Assembly: GCA_963702995.1 (NCBI GenBank)
Contig: OY969783.1
Span: 1,798,001 to 1,862,000, forward strand
Reading direction: 5' to 3'
From: MFD04580-c1 sp963702995
Lineage (GTDB): Bacteria; Planctomycetota; Phycisphaerae; Tepidisphaerales; Tepidisphaeraceae
Length of the DNA: 64,000 bases
The notes below the pieces were generated by a model. The model worked only from the letters and a program-made list of their open reading frames with translations, was not told the DNA's origin and searched no databases. Position numbers and translations under genes: made by a program. This document shows, piece after piece, positions 56,991 to 64,000 of this stretch (positions are counted from its first letter, which is position 1; each line of letters begins with the position of its first letter).

Positions 56991-58072
56991 TCATCCGTCG
57001 ATCTGAAGCAGCCGCCGATACTGTGCCAATACCGCCGGCCACGCATACCGCTCCCGCACCTCGGACGCGGCCGCCAACACCAGCCGTTGGGCCAACGCGC
57101 CATCCAGCCGAACCCGATCGATCGTCGCCCGCAGTTCCAGCGGCCGCCGGACGGGCGATAGGAGCCCGGTGACCCCGTCGCGGATGACGTCGCAGATGCC
57201 CGCCACGCGAGTACCGACCACGGGGACGCCGGCGGCCATCGCTTCGATCAGGACCAGCCCGAACCCTTCGGCATCGGAGGGGAGCACAAGAACGTCCATA
57301 TCGGCCAGAGCTTCGGGCGCACGGCGGACGAACCCGTGAATCGTGACCGCATCGGCCAGCGCAAACCGTCGGATGGCGGCTTCGATGTTCGGGCGGTCCG
57401 GGCCGTCGCCGTAGAGGTCGAGACGGGCTTCGCCTCGGGTGCGCTCGGCCATCGACTCGACCAGGTCAGTCACTCGTTTCACCGGGTCGAGGCGGCCGAT
57501 GAAGCCGATGCGGAACGGGCCTGTCGTCGCCCGCCGGGCCCGGGCGGCCACTTCGAATAGCGCGATGTCGACGGCATTGGGGATCACAACGACGCGCTCG
57601 GCCGGCGTGCCCGCCCATTCGCAGGCGACCCGCGCGCTGAGGGGGACGGGACGACCACCGCGTCCGCCGCGATCTGAATCGCCCGCTGCACGCGCCAGTG
57701 CCAGCGCGGGTTCGGCTGGGTGGTCTGGATCGACTGGAGGCAACGCACGCCGGGCGCGAATCCCGCGGCAAGGGCCGCGACGAGGTTCGCATGGACCAGG
57801 AAGCTGAAAAGCGTGTCGATCTTGCGGTCGTGAAGGAGCCTAGCCAGTTTCCCGACCAAGTGCGGGAGGCTCTGAAGGCCGTGCGCGTTCAGTGGCGTGA
57901 CTGAAACCCCGGCGGCCGCGATCTCGCTCGCGACTGGGCCCCAATGCGACAGGCAGGCGACTTCGACGCAGACATTCGGCGGCGCGTGCAGGCGGGTCGC
58001 CAGCTCGCGGATGACGGTTGGCGTCCCACCGATCTCAAGGTCGGTGACCAGCAGGAGGATGCGTCTGGGCAT
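56991..58072 (-). CDS. Glycosyltransferase family 4, one frameshift
   Basis: 360 residues when repaired. N-terminal Rossmann part ILLLVTDLEIGGTPTVIREL, EVACLSHWGPVASEIAAAGV, TLFSFLVHANLVAALAAGF; C-terminal donor site FRIGFIGRLDPVKRVTDLVE, LYGDGPDRPNIEAAIRRFAL, VLVLPSDAEGFGLVLIEAMA with the E-x7-E pattern, and VVGTRVAGICDVIRDGVTGL. One base is lost in the C run (minus strand) at 57641-57645, after VVVPS. A retaining transferase, perhaps for surface polysaccharide or lipid-linked sugars; the acceptor cannot be told. Confidence 0.87.
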
Positions 58073-58098
58073 GGCGAGGCCCCGGGGCGGCCGGGCAT

Positions 58099-58809
58099 TT
58101 AGCCGGCGTGGGCCGCTTTCTCCACCAGCAGCTTGAAGGGGGCCAGATGCTCCGGCTCATCGATCAGGTTCTCCGGGTGCCATTGGACGGCGAGGAACAG
58201 CGGGAAGGTCGGGTCTTCCACGCCTTCGATCACCCCATCCGGCGACATCGCGTTCACGCGCAACCCGCGGCCTATCTGGCGGACCGCCTGCTTGTGACGC
58301 GTGTTGACCGAGATCTCCTTCGCCCCGATCGCCTCCGCCAGGACCGTCCCCGGCTCGATGCGAACGGGGTGCCGGCGCCCCGGCAGGTTCGCCACGCGAT
58401 GCTCCAGTCCGTTCTCCCGCGGCACATCCGGCAGGAACTGAATCAGGCTCCCGCCCCGATAAACATTCATCAGTTGCGAGCCCAGGCAAACGCCCAGGAT
58501 CGGCGTGCGCCGACGCTCAACCTCGGCGATCAGGGCGAGTTCGAATTGCTGCCGCGCCGGGTCGATCGGCTGCGCATTGGGGTGATATGCCTCGCCATAG
58601 AGCGAAGCGCCCAGGTCGCTGCCGCCGGAGAAGAGGATGCCGCTGAACTGGTCGGCGATCCGCGGAATGAGCGAAAGGTCGAGGCGATACGGGATCAGCA
58701 GCGGCAACCCGCCCGCGCGCTCGACGGCTTCGGCGTATGCCATGGGGGATTCATAGCGGCCGTTGTCGTCGTTCCGGTCGATGGTAATGCCTATGACGGG
58801 CCTTTTCAT
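58099..58809 (-). CDS. Class I glutamine amidotransferase-like hydrolase (peptidase C26, PuuD type)
   Basis: 236 residues. KRPVIGITIDRN start, GGLPLLIPYRLDLSLIPRIA, GILFSGGSDLGASLYGE, the nucleophile in TPILGVCLGSQLMNVYRGGS, SVNTRHKQAVRQIG, and the His-Glu of FLAVQWHPENLID. The family hydrolyses gamma-glutamyl-GABA and related amides. It ends 26 bp before the GT4 start on the same strand, so co-transcription is possible. Confidence 0.9.
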   Translation of the reverse strand: MKRPVIGITIDRNDDNGRYESPMAYAEAVERAGGLPLLIPYRLDLSLIPRIADQFSGILFSGGSDLGASLYGEAYHPNAQPIDPARQQFELALIAEVERRRTPILGVCLGSQLMNVYRGGSLIQFLPDVPRENGLEHRVANLPGRRHPVRIEPGTVLAEAIGAKEISVNTRHKQAVRQIGRGLRVNAMSPDGVIEGVEDPTFPLFLAVQWHPENLIDEPEHLAPFKLLVEKAAHAG

Positions 58810-58822
58810 TCAGATGCCTCAT

Positions 58823-58976
58823 GTAGGGCACGCACTGCGTGCCGCCGAACGTCGCTCCAGACGTTGCGAGTGAGCGAGGGCTCTATCGACATCATTCGTA
58901 GCGCCGCTCTGCTCGCGACCGATCCGGCGACGGTTTCGCTCGGGCACGTTGGCAACGCCGCACGCGGCGCACCCTA
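58823..58976. repeat. GTAGGGCACGCACTGCGTGCCG palindrome and partner
   Basis: GTAGGGCACGCACTGCGTGCCG at 58823-58844 faces GCCGCACGCGGCGCACCCTA at 58954-58974, forming a large inverted pair whose right end supplies the stop codon of the next gene. Confidence 0.65.
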
Positions 58977-59372
58977 AGAACGCGCCCGGTAGTCGCCGCT
59001 TTTGATCCGTTTCGCGCCGCTGACGTCGCGGCGGTAAACGTAGGCCCAACATGGACGCCGGCCGCCGGCGGAAAGCCGCGCATCGCATCTTTCGCGGACG
59101 AACAGGCTCGCATCCGGTTGCGCGGGGTCGAACTGCTCGTAGTCGTCCAACTGTCCCAGCAGTTCCGCGTTTGGGATCTCAACTACAAGCCCCTTGACGA
59201 TTCCGCCCGCCGCCGCGGCGCCCGTGACGAGGCCAGGGTAGTGCCCCAGGTCGTAGAGCGCCCCGTCGATCTCCGCCTCCCCGACGACTCCAAGCTCACG
59301 CACGAGGTCTGACACGCCCGGCGGCGCCAGGTCGGGAAGAAGCGTCCCATAGACGAAAAGAAATTCACCCAT
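58974..59372 (-). CDS. Gamma-glutamylcyclotransferase-like (AIG2) protein
   Basis: 132 residues from ATG 59372; the upstream extension is not needed. FLFVYGTLLPDLAPPG is the glycine-rich substrate loop (YGTL), GALYDLGHYPGLVTGAA, VVEIPNAELLGQLDDYEQFD with the catalytic Glu of the family (E in DDYE), RPCWAYVYRRD. The family forms 5-oxoproline from gamma-glutamyl amines. The neighbour is a gamma-glutamyl hydrolase of the PuuD type on the same strand, so both may act on gamma-glutamyl compounds. Confidence 0.82.
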   Translation of the reverse strand: MGEFLFVYGTLLPDLAPPGVSDLVRELGVVGEAEIDGALYDLGHYPGLVTGAAAAGGIVKGLVVEIPNAELLGQLDDYEQFDPAQPDASLFVRERCDARLSAGGRRPCWAYVYRRDVSGAKRIKSGDYRARS

Positions 59373-59469
59373 CTCATTCCACTCAATACGGCTGCGCCCG
59401 CCAACGAGCAAGGGCGACCCCGAGGGGCCGCCCTTGGCGGTTGGGAAAATCGACATCGCTCGACCCTGT

Positions 59470-61329
59470 TTACACTTCCACCGCCTCCGCCGACTTGCTG
59501 CCGCGTCCGGAGCGCTTGCGCTGGTTCTCGGTCAGGAATTCCTTGCGAAGGCGGATGCTCGTCGGGGTCGCCTCGACGAGCTCGTCTTCCTCAATGTACT
59601 CCAGCGCCTGCTCGAGCGTCATCTTGCGGGCGGGCTTGAGGATGATGTTCTCATCGCTGCTGGTCGTCCGCATGTTCGTCAGCTTCTTCGCGGTCGTCGG
59701 GTTGACGACCATGTCGTTGTCGCGGGAGTTCTCCGCGACGATCTGGCCTTCATACACCGGGTCGGTCGGCTCGACGAACATGATGCCGCGCTCCTGGAGG
59801 TTGTTCAGGGCGAACGCGTTCACATTGCCGGCCGCCATGCTGACCATCACACCATTGGCCCGGCCGGGGACGTCGCCGCGGGCCAGCGCGTACTCGTGGA
59901 AGTTGTGGTGCATGATCGCCTGCCCCTGAGTGGCGGTGAGCATCCGGGTACGCAGCCCGATCAGCCCGCGGGCGGGGATCGTGAACTCCAAGTGGACCTG
60001 GCCGCTGCGGTTGTCCATCCGGACCAGCTCGCCTTTGCGGTTGCCGACCAGCTCCATCACGCCGCCCATGCTCTTTTCGGGGACATCCACTACGAGGTAC
60101 TCGATCGGTTCCAGAAGGTTCCCCGTCTCCTTGTCACGCTGCATGATGACGCTCGGCTTGCTGATGCTGAGCTCATACCCTTCCCGACGCATGTTCTCGA
60201 TCAGGATGCCAAGGTGAAGCAGGCCGCGCCCGGAGACCTTGAACGCGTCCTTGTTCCCCGTCTCTTCGACCTTGAGAGCGACGTTGCTTTCCAGTTCCTT
60301 GGTCAGCCGCTCGCGAAGGTTGCGGCTGGTGACGTACTTGCCCTCGCGGCCGACGAACGGCGAATCGTTCACGCTGAACATCATGGTCAGCGTCGGGGGC
60401 TCGATCTCCGTCGCCACCAGCGGCTCCGGGTTGGCCGGTTCGCAGATGCTGTCGCCGATATCCACCGACTCCAGCCCGATCAGCGCGACGACGTCGCCGG
60501 CCGAAACGATGTCGATGTTCTTCCGACCCAGCCCTTCGAACACCTGTACCTGCTGTACTTTGCTCTTGATCATGGTGCCGTCGCGGCGGACGACCGTCAC
60601 CTGCTGGCCCGTGCGGATCTTGCCGTTGTAGATGCGGCCGACGCCGATCCGGCCGACATAGTCGTTGTACTGGATGCTGGTGATCTGGATCTGGAGGCCT
60701 TTTTCCGGGTCGCCGTGCGGCGCGGGCACGTGCTTCAGGAGCGCTTCAAAAACGGGGACGATGTTGGTCCCCTTCTCTTCCAGCTTCCACGAGGCGATGC
60801 CCTGGCGGCCGCTGGCGTAAAGGACGGGGAAGTCAAGCGCTTCGTCGTCGGCGCCGAGTTCGACGAACAGGTCAAAGACCTCGTTGAGGACTTCGTCGGC
60901 GCGGGCATCCTGGCGGTCGATCTTGTTGATGACGACGATCGGCCGCAGCTCGTGCTGGAAGGCTTTCTTCAGGACGAAGCGCGTCTGGGGCATCGCTCCT
61001 TCGGCGGCATCGACGAGCAGGAAGACGCCGTCGGCCATGCTGAGGACGCGTTCCACCTCGCCGCCGAAGTCGGCGTGGCCGGGGGTGTCGATCAGGTTGA
61101 TCTTGGTCGTCGCGCCGGTCGGGTCGGTATAGGTGATGGAGACATTCTTGGCGAGAATGGTGATGCCGCGCTGGCGCTCGAGCGGGTTGCTGTCGAGCAT
61201 GGTGTCCTGCACCTGGCTGTCGCGGAAGTTGCCGCTTTGCCGGAGAAGGGCATCGACCAATGTCGTCTTGCCATGGTCAACGTGTGCAATGATCGCAACG
61301 TTACGAATGTCGTTTCGCACAGAGTTCAT
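59470..61329 (-). CDS. typA: Translational GTPase TypA/BipA
   Basis: 619 residues, intact. P-loop AIIAHVDHGKTTLVDALLRQ, RGITILAKNVSI, switch II DTPGHADFGGEVERVL, NKIDRQDARADEVLNEVFDL; domain II GRIGVGRIYNGKIRTGQQVT; and the C-terminal BipA domain (KGELVRMDNRSGQVHLEFTI, PARGLIGLRTRMLTATQGQA, MVVNPTTAKKLTNMRTTSSD). It is a ribosome-associated GTPase for stress and low-temperature growth and 50S assembly. The protein ends with a short basic/acidic tail (RKRSGRGSKSAEAVEV). Confidence 0.96.
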   Translation of the reverse strand: MNSVRNDIRNVAIIAHVDHGKTTLVDALLRQSGNFRDSQVQDTMLDSNPLERQRGITILAKNVSITYTDPTGATTKINLIDTPGHADFGGEVERVLSMADGVFLLVDAAEGAMPQTRFVLKKAFQHELRPIVVINKIDRQDARADEVLNEVFDLFVELGADDEALDFPVLYASGRQGIASWKLEEKGTNIVPVFEALLKHVPAPHGDPEKGLQIQITSIQYNDYVGRIGVGRIYNGKIRTGQQVTVVRRDGTMIKSKVQQVQVFEGLGRKNIDIVSAGDVVALIGLESVDIGDSICEPANPEPLVATEIEPPTLTMMFSVNDSPFVGREGKYVTSRNLRERLTKELESNVALKVEETGNKDAFKVSGRGLLHLGILIENMRREGYELSISKPSVIMQRDKETGNLLEPIEYLVVDVPEKSMGGVMELVGNRKGELVRMDNRSGQVHLEFTIPARGLIGLRTRMLTATQGQAIMHHNFHEYALARGDVPGRANGVMVSMAAGNVNAFALNNLQERGIMFVEPTDPVYEGQIVAENSRDNDMVVNPTTAKKLTNMRTTSSDENIILKPARKMTLEQALEYIEEDELVEATPTSIRLRKEFLTENQRKRSGRGSKSAEAVEV

Positions 61330-61698
61330 GTCTAAAAGGTCCGAGTAGAGGCTGGCAGGTCGTCAGGCGGTAACGTCCGGGCTGGCCGATACTTATCAGG
61401 TTACAGCATCGCGCCCGACCGCTGACCGTACGCCGACAAAGGGGCGGTAGAATAATAGGCCAGCCCTTATTATACAACGCCGACGCCGACACAAAGTTTG
61501 CGATAAACTAAGTGCGCGTCAAGCTTTCGAGTTTCGGGGAATCTGCGTGTTAAGATGCTTTTGCATCAGAACTTAATGCCAGTTTGGGCCGTCTCTGGAG
61601 GCCGTGCGGCAAACTGCCGCGCGGCGGCTCAGCTGTTGTGCCCGGACAACTAAACCCCCTTCAGCGCACCTTCACAGATATCGACCGGATGACGCCGC
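61330..61698. other. Divergent intergenic region typA / sigma factor
   Basis: 369 bp shared by two divergent genes. A short inverted repeat, GTTAAGATGCTTTTGCATCAGAACTTAA (61550-61577; arms TTAAG-ATGC and GCAT-...-CTTAA), may be an operator or hairpin. No clear terminator or RNA gene. Confidence 0.4.
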
Positions 61699-62367
61699 GT
61701 GGATGACTCGACGCCAGTGAAACAGCGCGACGCCGCGTCGAGTGCCGCGGAGGGCGCTCCCCGCGGGGTGGTTTTGCACGGCGTCGATGAGGCGGTTCTG
61801 GCGGCCGCCCGCAACGGAAACGGGGTTGCGCTCGACGCGCTGATCCGCACGCTTCAGGACCCTTGGTATCGCATGAGCCTGAGCCTGCTCGGCGACGCGG
61901 ATCTGGCTCGCGACGCAACCCAGGAGACCGCCCTTCGGTTCTTACGGCAGTTGCCCGGGTTTCGCGGGGAGAGCCAGTTGCGGACGTGGTCGCTCGGAAT
62001 CGCCCTCAACGTTGCCCGCGAGATGCGGCGAGCGTCGAGCCGCGCCGTTTCCTGGGTGGATACCGGCGACGTCGAAGCGGCCGCTGGGGGGGCGGCCGGT
62101 CGGCAGGCTGGCGGGCAGGCGGGCACCGCGTCGGGCGGCGGCCCTGTGTCGGAGGCGATCATCGCCGAGCAACGTGAGGATGTTCGCCAAAGCCTCGCCG
62201 GCTTGCCCGATCGCCAGCGGGAGGCGCTGGTCCTGCGGTTTTTTGAGGAATTGAGCGTCGAGCAGACGGCGGCCGCCATGGGATGCGCCGCCGGGACCGT
62301 CAAGGCGACGGTCCATCAGGCGCTGCGATCCATTCGCAAGCGCCTAAAGTTGACGCCAGATGTTTAA
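61699..62367 (+). CDS. ECF-type RNA polymerase sigma factor
   Basis: 222 residues from GTG 61699. Region 2: ALIRTLQDPWYRMSLSLLGD and ADLARDATQETALRFLRQLP, FRGESQLRTWSLGIALNVAR. A Gly/Ala-rich linker (GGAAGRQAGGQAGTASGGG) leads to region 4: LAGLPDRQREALVLRFFEEL, SVEQTAAAMGCAAGTVKATV, HQALRSIRKRLK. It heads an operon with a one-helix membrane protein, probably its anti-sigma factor, and a secreted protein. Confidence 0.9.
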   Translation: MDDSTPVKQRDAASSAAEGAPRGVVLHGVDEAVLAAARNGNGVALDALIRTLQDPWYRMSLSLLGDADLARDATQETALRFLRQLPGFRGESQLRTWSLGIALNVAREMRRASSRAVSWVDTGDVEAAAGGAAGRQAGGQAGTASGGGPVSEAIIAEQREDVRQSLAGLPDRQREALVLRFFEELSVEQTAAAMGCAAGTVKATVHQALRSIRKRLKLTPDV

Positions 62368-62411
62368 CGTGCGATGGATTCTCTCTCCGGTTGCCGTGCG
62401 GCGGCCCAAAG

Positions 62412-63014
62412 ATGAACATGACTCCCCTTCGTCGTCAGCTCAACCTCGCTCGGACCGCTCACCTTCAGGACCGATACCCCGGCGACCTGGCGGCCGAACT
62501 CGGCGCCCTGCGTCGCGCTCAGGTAGAGGCGCGCCGGTCGCGATGGGCGCTTTCCTTGACGTTCGGCGCGGGGGCGATCGCGGCCGCGGTTGCGACGCTG
62601 TTGGTCGTGGCGCGCTCGACCGGCCCTATGCCGGTGGGCAGCCCCGGCTTGGCTAACCCGGGCGCATCGACCGGCGGCGTTGCGATGGCGACGCCGGGCG
62701 CGCATTCCCCTTCGGGCGCGGCGCCAAAACGACAGTCGGCGGCCGCCAAAGGATTGGACGATGCCTTCACGCCGCCGCCGGTCTTGCGTTTCACGCCGGC
62801 GGTTCTGAGTTTCACGCTGGCGATCCCGGAGATGTCCAAGCTTCCAGAGATGCCGTCGCTCCCGTCGATGCCAACGGCCCCGCCGGAGATGCACGGCCTT
62901 CCCTCGCTTTCGGAGATGCCGTCCGTTCCCTGGTCGCTGTTTGATGATGCCCCCGCCGGCACCGCTCCGCACCCGACGACGCGGAATATCGGCGACCCCA
63001 AGGAGTCCGCATGA
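62412..63014 (+). CDS. Single-helix membrane protein, likely anti-sigma factor
   Basis: 200 residues. A cytoplasmic N-terminus (LRRQLNLARTAHLQDRYPGD), one membrane helix (WALSLTFGAGAIAAAVATLLV), and a long extracytoplasmic part rich in Pro/Met repeats (IPEMSKLPEMPSLPSMPTAP). The place directly after an ECF sigma gene and the topology suggest an anti-sigma factor, but no ASD zinc motif (H-x3-C-x2-C) is present. The stop overlaps the next start (ATGA). Confidence 0.65.
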   Translation: MNMTPLRRQLNLARTAHLQDRYPGDLAAELGALRRAQVEARRSRWALSLTFGAGAIAAAVATLLVVARSTGPMPVGSPGLANPGASTGGVAMATPGAHSPSGAAPKRQSAAAKGLDDAFTPPPVLRFTPAVLSFTLAIPEMSKLPEMPSLPSMPTAPPEMHGLPSLSEMPSVPWSLFDDAPAGTAPHPTTRNIGDPKESA

Positions 63015-63490
63015 TCGTCAAGCGTTCGCTATTGATCGCACCAACCCTCTGGGTCGCGGCCGCCGGCATCGCCCGTGCGTCGTCCGCCTCTGACGGCCCT
63101 GCTTCCGCTTCGGCCCAGGCGGCGAAGATCCAGTACCTGGACATGATGCAGCGTTATCTGACGCTGATGCAATCGGTCACCAAGCTGGCCGAGGACCCGA
63201 CGGCGGCCGCCCTTGCGGCGACGTTCGCGTCGAAGGAATTGATCGTCGGCGAAGGGGGCGAGGCGAAGGCGATCGAGTTCTACGAGAAGATCCTTCCGGA
63301 GGCGAAGAACGAAGCCGTCCAGCGGGCGATCCGGATGATGCTGGCCGATCTGTACGCCAGGACGGGCCAAAAGACCAAGGCGATGGAGCAATTTCGCATC
63401 CTGATCGTCACTGCTCCCCCGAGCCCGATCGCGGCGACGTCCGCGAGTGACGCGGCTTCCGCTCCCGGGCCGCAGCCCGCCCGGCCGTAA
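63011..63490 (+). CDS. Small secreted protein with TPR-like helices
   Basis: 159 residues, translationally coupled to the gene before. Signal peptide SLLIAPTLWVAAAGIARASS, then helices (KIQYLDMMQRYLTLMQSVTK, AKAIEFYEKILPEAKNEAVQ, MMLADLYARTGQKTKAMEQF) that look like one or two tetratricopeptide-type repeats, and a Pro/Ala-rich tail. It is likely a target or partner of the sigma/anti-sigma pair. Confidence 0.65.
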   Translation: MIVKRSLLIAPTLWVAAAGIARASSASDGPASASAQAAKIQYLDMMQRYLTLMQSVTKLAEDPTAAALAATFASKELIVGEGGEAKAIEFYEKILPEAKNEAVQRAIRMMLADLYARTGQKTKAMEQFRILIVTAPPSPIAATSASDAASAPGPQPARP

Positions 63491-63590
63491 CGGCCGTATT
63501 GCGGCCCGTTGCCGCTGCGGGTCGAAAGCAATGCGGGTTCGGACGGATTCGATCGCCCGCCCAACGGCCACGCGTCGCCAGACGCCAAAC

Positions 63591-63618
63591 AAAAAACCCC
63601 CGTCTGGTAACGGGGGTT
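63591..63618 (-). terminator. Rho-independent terminator of the right-edge gene
   Basis: Stem AACCCCCGT (63595-63603) with ACGGGGGTT (63610-63618), loop CTGGTA; on the minus strand followed by TTTTTT (complement of 63591-63596). It serves the gene at 63800-64000 and could also stop the plus-strand operon ending at 63490. Confidence 0.75.
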
Positions 63619-63799
63619 GTTCTTGGGCGGCGTTGGGCGGAATACGAACGTTCTGAAGAGTTCGCGGTCCGGCCCCGAGCGGTCACGCGTCCGCCCCGCC
63701 GCCGTCCCCACCCTTTTCGCACTCCGGAAGACACACCGCGTGATCCGCAATCGTCCCGGCAACGGGACGGCGGTGGGCGGACCGGAGGCGCCGCGTGGG

Positions 63800-64000
63800 T
63801 TACTTGCCGGCTGACGCCCCGCCCGACGAACCGGACGGTTCGGGGTTGGTGCCGCTGGCCGTGCCGGCATCCAGCATGTGCATCATCCGCATCGACGGGG
63901 CGGCCGGGAAACTGTCGGCCGGGTTCGCGCCCGCCTGCACCGTGAGCTGATCGCCCTGCACGCCGCGGGCCTTGAGGTACGCGCGGACCGATTCCCGCCG
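63800..64000 (-). CDS. OmpA-like C-terminal domain protein (partial)
   Basis: 66 residues running in from the right edge: ESVRAYLKARGVQGDQLTVQ is the final helix-strand of an OmpA/MotB peptidoglycan-binding domain (R-x2-SV-x2-YL-x3-GV), followed by a Met-rich and Gly/Ser-rich tail ending in SSGGASAGK. The start and the body lie outside the window. A terminator follows at 63591. Confidence 0.6.
   Translation of the reverse strand, partial: RRESVRAYLKARGVQGDQLTVQAGANPADSFPAAPSMRMMHMLDAGTASGTNPEPSGSSGGASAGK

Noticed and set aside
59434..61335. Long plus-strand open frame (over 600 codons) opposite typA
   Set aside because: It is antisense to an intact, highly conserved gene and shows no domain features.

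Overview
The window is high-GC bacterial chromosome. It looks like a member of the Planctomycetota, probably the Phycisphaerae/Tepidisphaerales side. This is inferred from gene content (a secreted sulfatase, a PEP-CTERM protein with HAF-like repeats, a TIGR03790 protein, many short secreted proteins of unknown function) and from intergenic space rich in palindromic repeats. No ribosomal marker is present, so the assignment is tentative.

Layout: 1-5 kb holds a CHASE3 sensor cut by the window edge, an AI-2E/PerM-type membrane protein, a CsbD-like gene with an early amber codon, a tRNA-Ala and a sensor kinase. 5-7.5 kb holds a Crp/Fnr-CheB pair and small membrane proteins between two 72-bp direct repeats. 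7.7-11.9 kb is scarred by mobile DNA: an ORF-less group II intron, a serine-recombinase remnant and a truncated REP-associated transposase, around a patatin-like lipase. 12-24 kb carries a sulfatase, a GH8 glycosidase, an esterase, secreted proteins and a two-component pair (hybrid kinase plus HD-GYP regulator).

25.0-31.3 kb is an integrated island. A 43-bp copy of the 3' part of tRNA-Met lies 6.2 kb from the intact tRNA, and the interval holds Mrr, a DUF4268 nuclease-like protein, a PD-(D/E)XK protein, a NERD-domain gene and three unknown genes. A 15-19 bp palindrome, TTGACACAGTGTCAA, recurs four times inside it. I saw no integrase and no methyltransferase. This compact, apparently co-regulated set of nuclease-fold genes is the best candidate here for an undescribed defence-type system.

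31.6-64 kb returns to core genome: a PEP-CTERM protein, a DUF1015 protein, an ISKra4-like insertion sequence, ispH, a dTDP-rhamnose cluster (rfbC, rfbA, rfbB, rfbD), mutL, hisI, a TrkH-type transporter, rpiB next to a Sua5-arginine-phosphatase-like fusion, a lipid A type acyltransferase, a glycosyltransferase, typA and an ECF sigma/membrane protein/secreted protein operon.

An overriding feature is that about a third of the well-conserved genes are broken by single-base indels, often in G or C runs. These include ispH, rfbC, rfbD (three times), the TrkH gene, a DUF1015 gene, an HAD phosphatase, a GT4 glycosyltransferase, the hybrid kinase, GH8 and the sulfatase. Many are genes the cell should need, so uncorrected sequencing or assembly indels are the simplest explanation. 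I annotate the full span of each gene and state where the frame breaks. At least seven families of intergenic palindromic repeats are also present.
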